From Crossaster papposus (lineage: Eukaryota > Echinodermata > Asteroidea > Velatida > Solasteridae): DNA of 64,000 bases. The translations under genes were made by a program, and so were the position numbers. This document shows positions 1 through 12,700 of this stretch, piece after piece. The notes below the pieces were generated by a model. That model was not told the DNA's origin and ran no database searches. It saw only the letters and a list, made by a program, of their open reading frames with translations. The stretch is from positions 1,364,001-1,428,000 of the forward strand of contig JBAIAA010000237.1 of NCBI GenBank assembly GCA_037893245.1, read 5' to 3'. How positions within the stretch are numbered: position 1 is the stretch's first letter; the number at the start of each line of letters is the position of its first letter.

Positions 1-268
1 AAAGTAAACAAGTTTGGCAGTCTGCTTTAGAAATCGCATATTTGTTTGGTGAAAAAGTAACTTTGTATACAGAGTTAAGATAAGAGATTGACAATTGTAA
101 AGAACAATAAATTGGTGAATGAAAATCTACGCATTCAATGCCACAACGTGACCAGTGAAGGCGATTAAGTTGTGCCGTCGTGTGTCGCATTTTTGTTCAC
201 ACGTCTTGTCCCGATCTGCAGCGAAAAGGACTTTTTTGAAAAGTGAGGAAACAAGCGGATGGAGGTAA
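1..268. other. Upstream flank of CFAP52, no gene seen
   Basis: AT-rich sequence with no convincing coding exon or RNA gene. It lies upstream of the foldback repeat that precedes the CFAP52 start. It may contain promoter sequence, but no clear core promoter element could be assigned. Confidence 0.5.
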
Positions 269-624
269 GGCCAAAAAAAAAAAAAAAACATGTTTAGCGT
301 CACCGCCCGCTTCCTTTTTGGATGCCGCCTCCTTTTTTGTTTTTTTTTTTTTTTTTGAAAAAAATGATAAATTTGACCATTTTGGCCCCCCCCAAAAAAG
401 GTGTGACGTGTACGGTGCATACTTGATCGACCCACATGAATTTTAATTTGTAATCATGGGTGAACCATGTTTTAATTTTAAATTGGAAGATAGGGTGTGA
501 CATGTTTACTGCATGACTCGAATTAAATGTGTCGGGCTGCCATTTAAAAAAAAGATAAAAGGGCCTCCTCCTTCCTTTAAAAAAAAAGGCATGACGCTAA
601 ACATGTTTTTTTTAATATTTGGCC
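269..624. mobile_element. Foldback (MITE-like) element just upstream of CFAP52
   Basis: The left arm starts GGCC, then an A-run, then ACATGTTTAGCGTCA. The right arm has TGACGCTAAACATGT, a T-run, and ends GGCC at 621-624. The arms are inverted complements of about 40 bp with an AT-rich, partly poly-T centre. This is the structure of a nonautonomous inverted-repeat element. It ends about 80 bp before the CFAP52 ATG, so it may sit in the promoter or 5' UTR. No transposase is encoded. Confidence 0.6.
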
Positions 625-702
625 TAAAGCTATATTTATAAATCCAGATTTGTCGTATTTTTGTTTTTCTTTGATTTTGAAATCGATCCTTGATTTTGCA
701 AA

Positions 703-3700
703 ATGTCAAAAAACACGGCATCAATACAAATAGATGTGTCGCCTTTAATTTCTTTAAAACATGTAGGCAAAGTGTTTGCCGGCTTCAAGGTCCATCCGGA
801 CAAGGAGCACATCATCTATCCCCTGGGTAACACCGTCATCATAGAGCACCTCACCAAGCACACTCAGAGCTTCTTGCAGGGACACACGGACAATGTCTCC
901 TGCGTGGCGGTGTCCAAGAACGGCAAGTACATTGCCTCGGGTCAGGAGACCTACATGGGGTTTAAGGTGAGACACTTCAGCTGAGAATTTTTTTAATCTT
1001 CAATCTGCCTCGTCTTCAGCTTCGCCTCAGATTTCCGAATCACTGAGAAGCAAATAGAAGTGGAAACAAATTGAAATATTTGAACTTTTTTGTTCATATC
1101 GACCAATTGAATGTTTCTGAAGCACAACGGGCACCAGAATGTGGCTGGAGTTCCCGCAGTCCGGGAGCCTAAAATTGCCTTAAGCTTTCGAAGAAGACGA
1201 AGCCAGGAAATTTGCATTCAGCATGAAAACCAAAAAGGCACAAAAATACCCTTGAAAATGTCAAAAACAAATAATGTAACTTCGGAGAAATGGGACACAA
1301 AGGTAAACAAAAATTAGGATTGCTTTAAAAAAAATAATTGCGTGAGCCTATCTCAGTTCAAATAAAATTGATCAGCTACTAGATTGTAGTTTTGTACAAT
1401 TTTTACTCAGAGTTGTAATCGGGTCTTTGCAAGTTCTTAAACAAGTTCTTTAACAAGTCCTTTAACAAGTTCTTAAACAAGTTCTTTAACAAGTTCTTTA
1501 ACAAGTTCTTTAACAAGTCCTTTAACAAGTACTTTAACAAGTCCTTTAACAAGTCCTCTTACAAGTCCATTAACAATTCCTTTAACAATTCCAGTCACAA
1601 GTCCAGTCACAAGTCCAGTCACAAGTCCAGTCACAAGTCCATTAACAAGTCCAGTCACAAGTCCAGTCACAAGTCCAGTCGCAAGTCCAGTCGCAAGTCC
1701 AGTCACAAGTCCAGTCACAAGTCCAGTCGCAAGTCCAGTCGCAAGGCCAGTCGCAAGGCCAGTCGCAAGGCCAGTCGCAAGGCCAGTCGCAAGTCCAGTC
1801 GCAAGTCCAGTCGCAAGTCCAGTCGCAAGTCCAGTCGCAAGTCCAGTCGCAAGTCCAGTCACAAGTCCAGTCACAAGTCCAGTCACAAGTCCAGTCACAA
1901 GTCCAGTCACAAGTCCAGTCACAAGTCCAGTCACAAGTCCAGTCACAAGTCCAGTCACAAGTCCAGTCACTAAGTCCTTTCACTAAGTCCTTTCACTAAG
2001 TCCTTTTACTAAGTCCTTTCACTAAGTCCTTTCACTAAGTCCTTTCACTAAGTCCTTTCACTAAGTCCTTTCACTAAGTCCTTTCACTAAGTCCTTTCAC
2101 TAAGTCCTTTCACTAAGTCCTTTCACTAAGTCCTTTCACTAAGTCCTTTCACTAAGTCCTTTCACTAAGTCCTTTCACTAAGTCCTTTCACTAAGTCCTT
2201 TCACTAAGTCCTTTCACTAAGTCCTTTCACTAAGTCCTTTCACTAAGTCCTTTCACTAAGTCCTTTGACTTGAGACTGAAGGACTTGTGATGAACTTGCA
2301 GGGCTTGCAGGGACATGCAGGAATACAACTCTGTTGTAACTTGAGATTTGATCTTTAGTAAATAACTTTGGTCTCCGTGAATTTCTGACCACGTTCAGGC
2401 CAACATCATCATTTGGGACTACCAGGAGAAGGAGCAATACTGTAAGCTGGTGCTGCACAAGGTCAAGGTACAATCCCTGGCCTTCTCCCCGAGCTCCAAG
2501 TACCTGGTGTCCCTGGGCGGTAAAGACGACGGCAGCGTGGCGGTCTGGAATGTGGCCAAGAAGGAACCGGTCTGCGGGGCGCCGGCCGCAGTCATGAGCG
2601 CCGGCATGACGTCCTGCATCGCGTACTGCAACAACGACGATGACAAGTTTGTTACCGGTGGAGAGTGAGTAACTTGAAAACCTGTGCCAATTTGCTCTAA
2701 TTACACCAAGCTGCCAACTAGCACTGGGAGAGTAACTTGACTATGTCACTACTTGTGATCAGTTTTTACTACTCGTTACTACTCATGGTTTTTCAACTAG
2801 CCCGAGTAGCAATAGGTACTCGCGAGTAGAGATTGTTAGCGAGCGATGATTGTTGACACGTACCGAATAAGTTGTGGTAGTAAGATGCAACGACACAAAA
2901 TGAATTGACTTGCCGCTCTCCATAATTGCACGCCTACAATGGCACGTTTTTTAAAAAAAGAAATAAGGTTTAACAAACTAAATCCTTTGAGTGAGCCGAC
3001 ACAAATTGTAGAAAAATTCGGCGACCACAGATGTTCCTGGACAGCTCTCTGACCGCAAATACATGTAACTCTCCTGCAGATATCAGGTTTCAAAACCTCG
3101 TTCCAGGTTTGGGTCCGTGGGATCATAAATTAATTCAGCAGTGAGTTCAGTCAGTGATATAGTTTCTTTCCAGACAACATAAAGTTGACTTAATATACGG
3201 AAGGGATCTTTATCTTTGTGAATTGGAACTTGGGCGATAAAGAAAACCAAATTGCTGCCGAAGTCGCTGTGAAATTACTGTTGTGCTTTGAATGAAAACA
3301 CATGGTGATGAACATGTGTGTGACCGCCATTTTACCCCTTGCGAAAATTGTGACAACAACTCACGAGTACCCGACTACTTGCGAGTAATATTTTCGCGAG
3401 TACTCGAGTGGGAAAAATCACTACTCGCCCAGCACTACTGTCAACAATTGGATGATACCGAATATGAGACCAAACCAATTTATGCGTGTCGCTAAAACAA
3501 AGTTTTGAGAGACGCTTTATTAAACAACACATGCAGCACATAGATTCTTCGTGTACAAAATGTTCATTTAGTTTTTTTTAAATAGATCCATTTCAATGAA
3601 GTTGAAATGATGAAGTTTTGTGAATTTCCACCGTCGGATTGAACTCATTACAATTGCCCTAGGCTATTCCGCTATACAGCAATTGTAGATTTTATTGGTT

Positions 3701-6700
3701 TTTGAAATCTCTGCATGTTTATATTTGCCATTTTTTAAATGACCGTTGAATGTCGTTTTGTTTGGGTTTTTCCAGACGTACAATTCGCGTGTGGACGCTT
3801 GACATAGCCAATCGCAAGATTCGTCCCGTGGACTGCAACATGGGACAGCTCAAGCGTTACGTGAAATGCATTGAGGTAGGCGGCTCTCCTCAGTTTTACA
3901 AATTTTGACATTTTATGATTTAATTTTAAAGTTTATTTACTGCCTACGAATTGAATCTGTTGCTTATATATCAACCACAACCAAAAAGTACAGTGTTAGG
4001 GTTCAAGATTGGTATGGGTTGATTATTATTTAGTAGAGTCGACTCTCGTTAATAAGAACTCGGTTAGGACGAGATTCCGTTTAAGACAAGCTTTTTCTTG
4101 AGTCCCGACGAAAGTGTACACATTTCTATGTGAAACAAATGCTTAATACGATCACTGGTGATGTGACATTTCGGTTTAAGACAAGCGCTTTTTGCGGTCC
4201 GGTCGAGTAAACATCCATTGTTGTCTATTTTACAATTAGCGTTTTTGAAAACAAACCTGTCGATCAGTGAACCCATTCAATATTCTGTATTCAGAACGCA
4301 GTGCATTGCACCACAAAAAAGTTATATTCAAGGGTAATTGTATGCAACAATGAATAGAACTTCAATTGCACGGTCGCGCTCTGACCAATCAGATGGCGAG
4401 GATTTATTTAGGCATTGTATAAAACAAATAATGAATGTTTCACGTTCGTTAAATAAAAAGAATAATTTCATTCATTTAATTATTCTTACCATTGCACTCA
4501 CAAACATTCATTTGTTGTATTTGTACAACAGATAAAAACAAGTAAAATCAGTGCTCACCGGGATAATAGGGGTTGAATTTTCGGCCTGACTAGGCCTTTA
4601 TCAGAGCTGGACTGTTGATTTTAATACAGAGTATTCTATATTCAAACCACCTGGCGTGAGCGTTCCGAGCTTGTAGATGACGCGTTGTTCCATCTCCAAC
4701 TAAGCGCTGAGCGTTCGACGTTGTCTTGGTCGTAAATGTCGTAACACGTGTGCGGTGGCTTGGAGAAGTTGGTGCGCCGCAGGGTGTCCGGGGAGAATGC
4801 GTTCGACACTTCGTAGGTGCTCAGTGTATCTGTCAGCCAAATGATGCTTTGTTTTGCCGATGTAGTGGTGGAAATACAATACACAAGGTTGGAAGATATG
4901 CAGGCGAATTGGCTTCTGGGTGTATAACTGCCTTTGGGACCGTCGCTCTGGCGGGGATTGTGGATAGACCTGCACGTGGTACAGCGAGGGCGATTGCTGG
5001 CTGTAGTACCAGTATTTATGCCAGTGACACCGGATACTGGCGGAAGGATAGATCGAATTAAAGTCTGTCCGTAGACTGGTCACGTCGCAACAAGGGGAGT
5101 CTTCGTTGAAGATTTGGTTGATCAAACTACAACAGTCTAGTTTGTTTTTTTGCTGACAGGTGGCACCCAACGACGACTACTTCTGTTGTGGCACCACCAG
5201 CGGTGATGTCCTCAAGATCTCTATGGCCAATAACCTGCTGTCCTGCTACGGCCCCGAGAAGGACAAGTATAGCCAGGGTGTGACCTCACTGGCCCTGCTA
5301 TGGACCGAGGAGATCCTTGTGGGTGCTGGGGACGGCACATTGGCTGTCATCAAGGGAGATCAGTTCAAGAAGTTTAAGTAGGTGGAATCATTTTTTTTCT
5401 TCATGTTTTTTTTTTTCTAATTTTTTTTCTCGACTGAATGCCTAATATCGTCCAGCCACATACCTTTTCCCATTCATAAATATGTTTCGGTCAAACATTT
5501 GGAAAGCGATCGTGAAAAAAACACCAAGAACAACATAAGAACCACTGCCCAACGCTGGTTGAAATCGAACGCCATTTTTTCTTGCTTTCCTTGGCATCCA
5601 TGATTGTAAAATTTTGAACAGGTCAGTTAACTGATATTAACTATAAAATACAACACCCCCCCCAAATCCACCCATTCATGATAATTTAAGCAATTACAAT
5701 GGTGTATCCTACCTTTAGGTCAAAAATACTATTTTGTTCAACCATTTTTACTTCATGTTTGCAAAACACCCCTCTAGCTATTTTTATGGTGTGAACCCGC
5801 GTGAGCGAACTGAAATCATAGATGTGAAATCAAATCTTTCTAAACAAGCACGTGGCATACACAGAACACACTTGGGACAGTGTACCGGAAGTTTGAATTT
5901 TGGACTGTGAAATACGGTCTCGTTGGTAGTATTGCCAATGGAGGTTTCAGCCAATAAAAGGGTAAAAGATACATTTACCATATTTCACAGGCATCCAAAA
6001 AATGTTTCAAACCGGCTGCTAACCACAGAATTCCGTGCTTACCATCACCATTTTGCGTTAACTGTGCGAGCAGAAAAATTCTGCGCTAACCTTGTAAGCA
6101 CAGAATCCTTAGTTACAAGATATACAGAGGAACGCCGCTGTACTGAACACCGCTATACCGAACTTTCGGCAATACCGTCCTAGATCCCGTTTTGTGTATG
6201 AAAATACTGAAAACCGTAAAAATAAATTTAAAAATGTCAACGAATTAACAAAATCCACCGTCATTGGCTTCCAATTGTTGTGTCCAAACGTACCAAAGAT
6301 TGTTGTTGAAAAGATGTCGAAAGATTTGTGGGTCTGTCAAATGCTATTTGGGCCATTTTAAATTTCCGATCGTCATACGGCCGTTTTAAAGAGTGACAGG
6401 TGGCTACTAGGCTTGATGCCATCTTAAAAATAGGTACGTCCTGGTGGACTTGAAATATGTTTACCATAAGCACAACATTTTCGACTATCCAGGAATTTTT
6501 CGCTAAAAAGCAGAGTTATAAAATTGGAGCCCGATTTTTAAGCTTAGTTCATTCATCTTGCAGGAGCCACAAGATCCCCGGCTCTGGGGCCATCACATCG
6601 CTGGTCCTGAGAGGCAAGGGTCACCAGGTGAGTTGAAGGGAAAAACCAATAAATGGAGGTGTAAGCCCGGTAAAATAAGTGCCCCTTTTCTAGTTTGTTC

Positions 6701-9700
6701 TAATTTGCTGCATTCCTTCTGATTTTATTCAGTTCCTAGTTGGCACTGATAAGTCACAGATTCATCGCTTCAACCTGGCGGAGTTTACGCGGGAGCAGCT
6801 GAGAGATTGCCACTACAGCAGTGTGACAGACATCGCATTCCCCCAGTAAGTCTAAATTTAAACCTCCATTCTCTTGATCTGTTTACATTGGCTGGATTGT
6901 TTGTGCCTGGGTTATCTGGCGTCCCGAATTCGCTCCCATAGGAAAGCGCATATGTGACCGGCTCCACCCAAAAAAAAAAGGGTTTTAAGTCGCGTTGTGC
7001 AATTTATCATGTAATAACCCGCTCAACGTTGACGGGGTGAACATTTTGTCCAAATGTGATTTTCTTTTTTTGTCATCTTTAATATCTACAGTTTCAGGTT
7101 TCATTCAAAGAAACAATGATTTTAATTAACTAACTACCAAAGTAAAAAACTACCATTTTGTGTGCATCCTTCTGTTGTTCTACAACAGAGCCAGCTATTT
7201 CAATACCTGTTTTCTCAGTTGTGTATTTTGAACTCAAGGAAGTAATCAATATGCAAACATGCCATATGGCCAAAATGGGTGGGGCTCTAATAAATACCAA
7301 ATGGAAGCTGGTGTTGTGGGCTTTCCAACCATGTATATAACTCAATTTTTCGACATTATACCCATTTTTGTTGAGCGGGCACATATGTGACCTGTCGCCA
7401 CAAAATGTGAGTAAAGTCGGAAATATTGAAAATTAAGATATTGGTATTTTCAAATTCTTGAGAAAGAGAGCTTTCCAATGGTATATAACACTTGGGGGTT
7501 TTGCGATAAATACTTTTTACAGCGCTCTAGAAAGTCATGGGTTTCACAAAACGCATTTGTGAGAAAACTTACTTTAAACATCTTAAACAAAAACATGCAA
7601 CAGATTACAAAACATGACAAGTAAGGTTCGGTTTAGCATAGCAACGGCTATGGTGTGAAATACGGTACCCCCTGGAGACATGAACACAATGTGTACAATG
7701 GAGACAAAACGTCTCCGGAGGGTAAATTTCTATAGATGAATAGGTCTCCACTGGGAATTTCACGAATTAGATTTTTGGATTTTACTTAAATTACTCAAAA
7801 ACTAGGATTAGGATGTGGGTTAGGGTTAGTGTTTGGGTTAGGGTATAATATAGGGTATATTGGGTCGAAATTTCAACCCATGAAAAAAAATTCGGTTAAA
7901 ATGGGAGCATTTTGAAAAACGTGCTTGACTTTCTAACCATTTTGTACACGAGAACAAAGCCATGTCTCCACAGTGATACAAAAATGCGAATGGGTGTTCT
8001 ATTCATTATTTCTTCTTGAAATTTTCCACACATACAAACTATTGTATAAACAACAAAATATAAAAATTTCGAAAACGTGGAATACTTACGAGGACCTGAT
8101 TTGCATATTTAATTACTTGTTAATTAGACAAATAATGGACTTTAATCCAAACACCAACTACGCAAAATCACGTTATTTAAGAGGTTCTCGGTCATCTGAT
8201 CTCACCCAAAAAATGGGAATATGTAAAGGAGGACTTGGGCTTTCCAAATTACACAAAATCTTAAAATTTACCACCCCTTTATATTTTGACTTTGGATGGC
8301 CATATCTCTGAATCACATTGTGCGACTTTACTCTCATTTTGTGGTGACAGGTCACATATGTAAACAAAGCCATGACCTCATTAAGTCCTGGGACTATAAA
8401 CAGGTAATTTTAATTATAAAATAGGAAAACGAATTGAATCCTACTTCCAAGTTAAACTGTCAATTTGCTCGTGTCAATGTACACAACTTTTCCCTTCTTG
8501 CAGTGGCTGTTCAGACCTGTACGTGACCTGCTCGCAGAACGACATCCGTGTGTGGAACACCAAGACATCTAAGAACCTTCTGTCTATCACAGTCCCTAAC
8601 ATGACCTGTAATGCCATCGAGCTGTTGAGAGATGGCTCCGGCATTGTCAGTGGTAAGAACAGGCTTTCAAGTATTCCTACCAAGACATCTAAGAACCTTT
8701 TGTCTATCACAGTCCCTAACATGACCTGTAATGCCATTGAGCTGTTGAGAGATGGATCCGGCATTGTCAGTGGTAAGAACAGGCTTTCAAGTATTCCTAC
8801 CAAGACATCTAAGGACCTTCTGTCTATCACAGTCCCTAACATGACCTGTAATGCCATTGAGCTGTTGTGAGATGGCTCCGGCATTGTCAGTGGTAAGAAC
8901 AGGCTTTCAAGTATTCCTACCAAGACATCTAAGGAACTTCTGTTTATCACAGTCCCTAACATGACCTGTAATGCCATTGAGCTGTTGAGAGATGGATCCG
9001 GCATTGTCAGTGGTAAGAACAGGCTTTCAAGTATTCCTACCAAGACATCTAAGGACCTTTTGTCTATCACAGTCCCTAACATGACCTGTAATGCCATTGA
9101 GCTGTTGAGAGATGGATCCGGCATTGTCAGTGGTAAGAACAGGCTTTCAAGTATTCCTACCAAGACATCTAAGGACCTTCTGTCTATCACAGTCCCTAAC
9201 ATGACCTGTAATGCCATTGAGCTGTTGTGAGATGGATCCGGCATTGTCAGTGGTAAGAACAGGCTTTCAAGTATTCCTACCAAGACATCTAAGGACCTTC
9301 TGTCTATCACAGTCCCTAACATGACCTGTAATGCCATTGAGCTGTTGAGAGATGGCTCCGGCATTGTCAGTGGTAAGAACAGGCTTTTAAGTATTCTTAC
9401 CAAGACATCTAAGAACCTTCTGTCTATCACAGTCCCTAACATGACCTGTAATGCCATTGAGCTGTTGAGAGATGGCTCCGGCATTGTCAGTGGTAAGAAC
9501 AGGCTTTCAAGTATTCCACTGGTTTCAGTTCCAGTATTAAAGTATGGCAGACTGACGTGTCTTCTCAATCACCAAACTTGTCTTCTCCCTCTCTCTACCC
9601 ACCTCCTTCCTCCTTCCCTCCCCGCAACTCCCAGCCTGGGACGACAACAAGATCCGCGTCTTCTACCCGGAGTCCGGCAAGCTCAAGTTCCAGATCAACA

Positions 9701-12700
9701 GCGCCCACAACAAGAAGGTGACAGCCATCTCCACCACCTCGTGCTGCGGGTACATCATCAGCGGAGGCGGGGAGGGGCAGGTCCGCAAGTGGCGCATCTC
9801 GGACCAGGAGCTGGCGGGGACTATGAAGGAGCACAAGGGGGAGGTGACCTGCATCGTGGTGCGCAAGAACGACCGGGAGTGCATCAGCGCCAGCTTTGAC
9901 GGCTCCTGCATCATCTGGGATCTCTTGTAAGCTTGGCTTTAGCTTACTTATGCTTAGGCTTTCAATATGGTTAGGCCGTTTCCGTTTGGGTTTGAGTCTA
10001 ATTATTGTCAAATGGCGTGATGCTATAACTTCTGCAATAAAGTCGGCAAATTCTACTTTTATCATGGCAGGTCTTTTTCCCGTTTTATTTTATCCTTTTT
10101 TTTCTTCTTTTTTTGCCCCTTCTTTAGACGAGGTAATCGAAACCTTGTGATCTTCGCCAACACGCTGTTCAAATGTGTGAGCTACAGCCTGGACGAGTCC
10201 CAGGTCTTGACGAGCGGTACGGATCGGAAGGTAAGAACTACTGCTGTTTGGAGCTTCAACCGTGACGGATCAATCAAGCCGAGGAATGGGTTTATGAAAA
10301 GGTTTATGATTTTTACTGGATCTACAACGGGGTAAACTCAAAGTCTGGTTAGAGAGAAGCAAAGAGTGATAAAGTGTCTTGCCCAAGGACACACGCACCA
10401 TACCCCTCAGTGTAGGTCAGCTCGACTACCTTCCCTTCACTTCGCGTCGAAGGTAGTCGAGCTGACCTACACCTCGGGACCAGTAATTCCCACTACTTCC
10501 CCTCAAACCATGCTGTATTTGTATACTACACTATCGGTCATTTTGGGCAAATTTCTTAAAACGTGTAAGCACCAAAATTTGCTTAGCATGAAAATTCTTC
10601 CTTGGAAAAAACAGGGTTATAAACCAAAATGTCAGTTGATGTTTATTGTTTGTGACTGGTATTCAGCTGTTTTTTGGTTTGAATGTTTTTACTGAGCAAG
10701 ACATAATAATAATAATATCTTGGATTTATATAGCGCTTTTCACACCCGAAGGGCATCTCAAAGCGCTTCCAACATTATTACCCCTGGTCACTGGGCCATA
10801 TTCAATCCTTAAACCATCTCAGCTCCCTGGGGAGTATACAGCCTGTGCTGCAATATATGCGCTACTAGGCTAAATCAATCACAATAACCATCTCTGCCCT
10901 CACAGGTACCCATTTTACCCCTGGGTGGAGAGAAGCAATTATAGTTAAGTGTCTTGCTCAGGGACACAAGTGTCACGACCGGGACTCGAACCCACACTCT
11001 GCTGAACAGAAACACCAGAGCTTGAGTTCGGTGTTCTTATCCACTCGGCCACGACACCCTACGACATTTGTGTGCTTACATGTTTTATAAAATTGGCCCC
11101 AGGTGAAAAATTATCAGTAGGTTACTACATTATCAGTTGTCACATGTCTATTTACACTGATTCCTATTTGGTATTTGCAGATCGGCTGTTGGGAAACCTT
11201 TAGCGCCACTCAGATTCGCGAGACGGAGGGCGCCACCACGGGGGCCGTCAACGGCATGATGGTGTCTCCGGACGGAAATAACTTTGTGACCGGTGGGGAT
11301 GACAAACTCATCAAGGTAACCACAAAAAGAAATGCGTGCTTTGAGTAAACATTTGTTTTTTCTTTTTTATTCAATCTTGGTGGGTTCTTTTTTCCTCCCA
11401 AAACTGCATTTTTAGAGCTAACACTTCAACCGGTTAGTTATCAAGAACCCGTCTTTAGATGCACAAATACAAAAAATTGTCTCTTTTTACACCTTCAATT
11501 TAAAAAGTAGGTTTCACCGTCCGCCATCCTGCGAAATTGTCCCTAAAACCACCTAGGTAACCAGACTAGTAAATGTAAACAAGTGCAGTAAAGAGATATA
11601 ATAATAGGCAGTGTTCAAATAGCGCAAGTATCTACCAAGACTGGTACTCAAGGTGCTCTTTGCACCAATAGTGGTTAAGTGCCTTGCTTAAGGACACATG
11701 TGTCAAGACCAGGACTCGAACCCACACTCTGCTGATCGAAAACACTTGAGCTTTAGTCTGGTGCTCTTAACCGCTCGGCCATAACACGCTACATGTTTTT
11801 AGGTGTCCCCCATAAACTTTTATGTTGTGTGGTTTTTGTCTCACCTGAACGAAGTCCACACAAGGTTCTCCCTTGATCTCAGAAAAACGGATTTAGATGC
11901 ATTTTTGGATCGCAAATGTTTTTTATAAAATTCAATTTTTCAGAACAACTACAGGATATCTAGCGCAATCATTTACTTTCAAACAAGTAAAGTATTTCTC
12001 ACTAAATTCGGTAGTAATTTGTTTGCGATATCTGCCAATGATGTATTCTACCTTTAACCAGTTCGCGCCGGGATTATTTTAACATCACCGAGCCGATGCG
12101 CAGGATTATTTTTTTAACAAAACTCGATCCGAAGCGTGTTCAGGCTGATAGTACCGGGAAGCACACCCACGCATTTTCTGCCTTGCTCGCTGCTGACAGA
12201 CATTTCCGGCCTTGATTGTAGCGTGTTTATGCGTCATCCGTTTTGAATCTGGGGAAAACTTTGCGTTTATATACGTCATCCGGCGCGAACTGGTTAAAGG
12301 TAGGATACACTATTTGAAGATATCAAAACGTTTTACTACTGAATTACTAATAATAATAACAATAATAATAAAACGCCCAAATGGGTACTTTGGGAGACAA
12401 TCCCATAGAGTCGTGCAGAAAATGGATACTGCCCTAACTTTTTTACCCTAACCCTTTTTTCTATGATCTTCGAGATTTATGCTATTTAGACCCAAATCTG
12501 TCTTCTCCGAGCAAAAATAACTCTCAAATATCGTTTTGTGGGGTAGCTAGACACTTAGGGAGACATTGAAATGTCTCCCTAAGTGCCACTGTGAATCAAA
12601 ACTATCACTAATTTGTCTCCCAAAGTGCCCATTAAGTAAAATAATATTGTGAGGTGGTTATATAGCGCTTTATCACTAACGGTCTCAAAGCCTTTAACTC

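Noticed and set aside
1473-1970. Minus-strand open frame encoding (TGLV)n, 165 residues
   Set aside because: It is the translation of a 12-bp minisatellite in CFAP52 intron 1; the frame is open only because the period is divisible by three.
4726-5061. Plus-strand frame of 111 residues in CFAP52 intron 3
   Set aside because: It is the antisense shadow of the Penelope-like fragment, whose minus-strand pieces match the element in the right order.
8559-9517. Direct repeats at regular spacing that could suggest a CRISPR array
   Set aside because: The units are 120 bp and contiguous with no unique spacers, overlap a CFAP52 exon, and lie in an animal genome.
10975-11060. tRNA-Leu gene on the minus strand
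   Set aside because: A and B boxes and a Leu-like anticodon loop are present, but the sequence continues into a SINE body with an (ATT)n tail, so it is the tRNA-derived head of a SINE.
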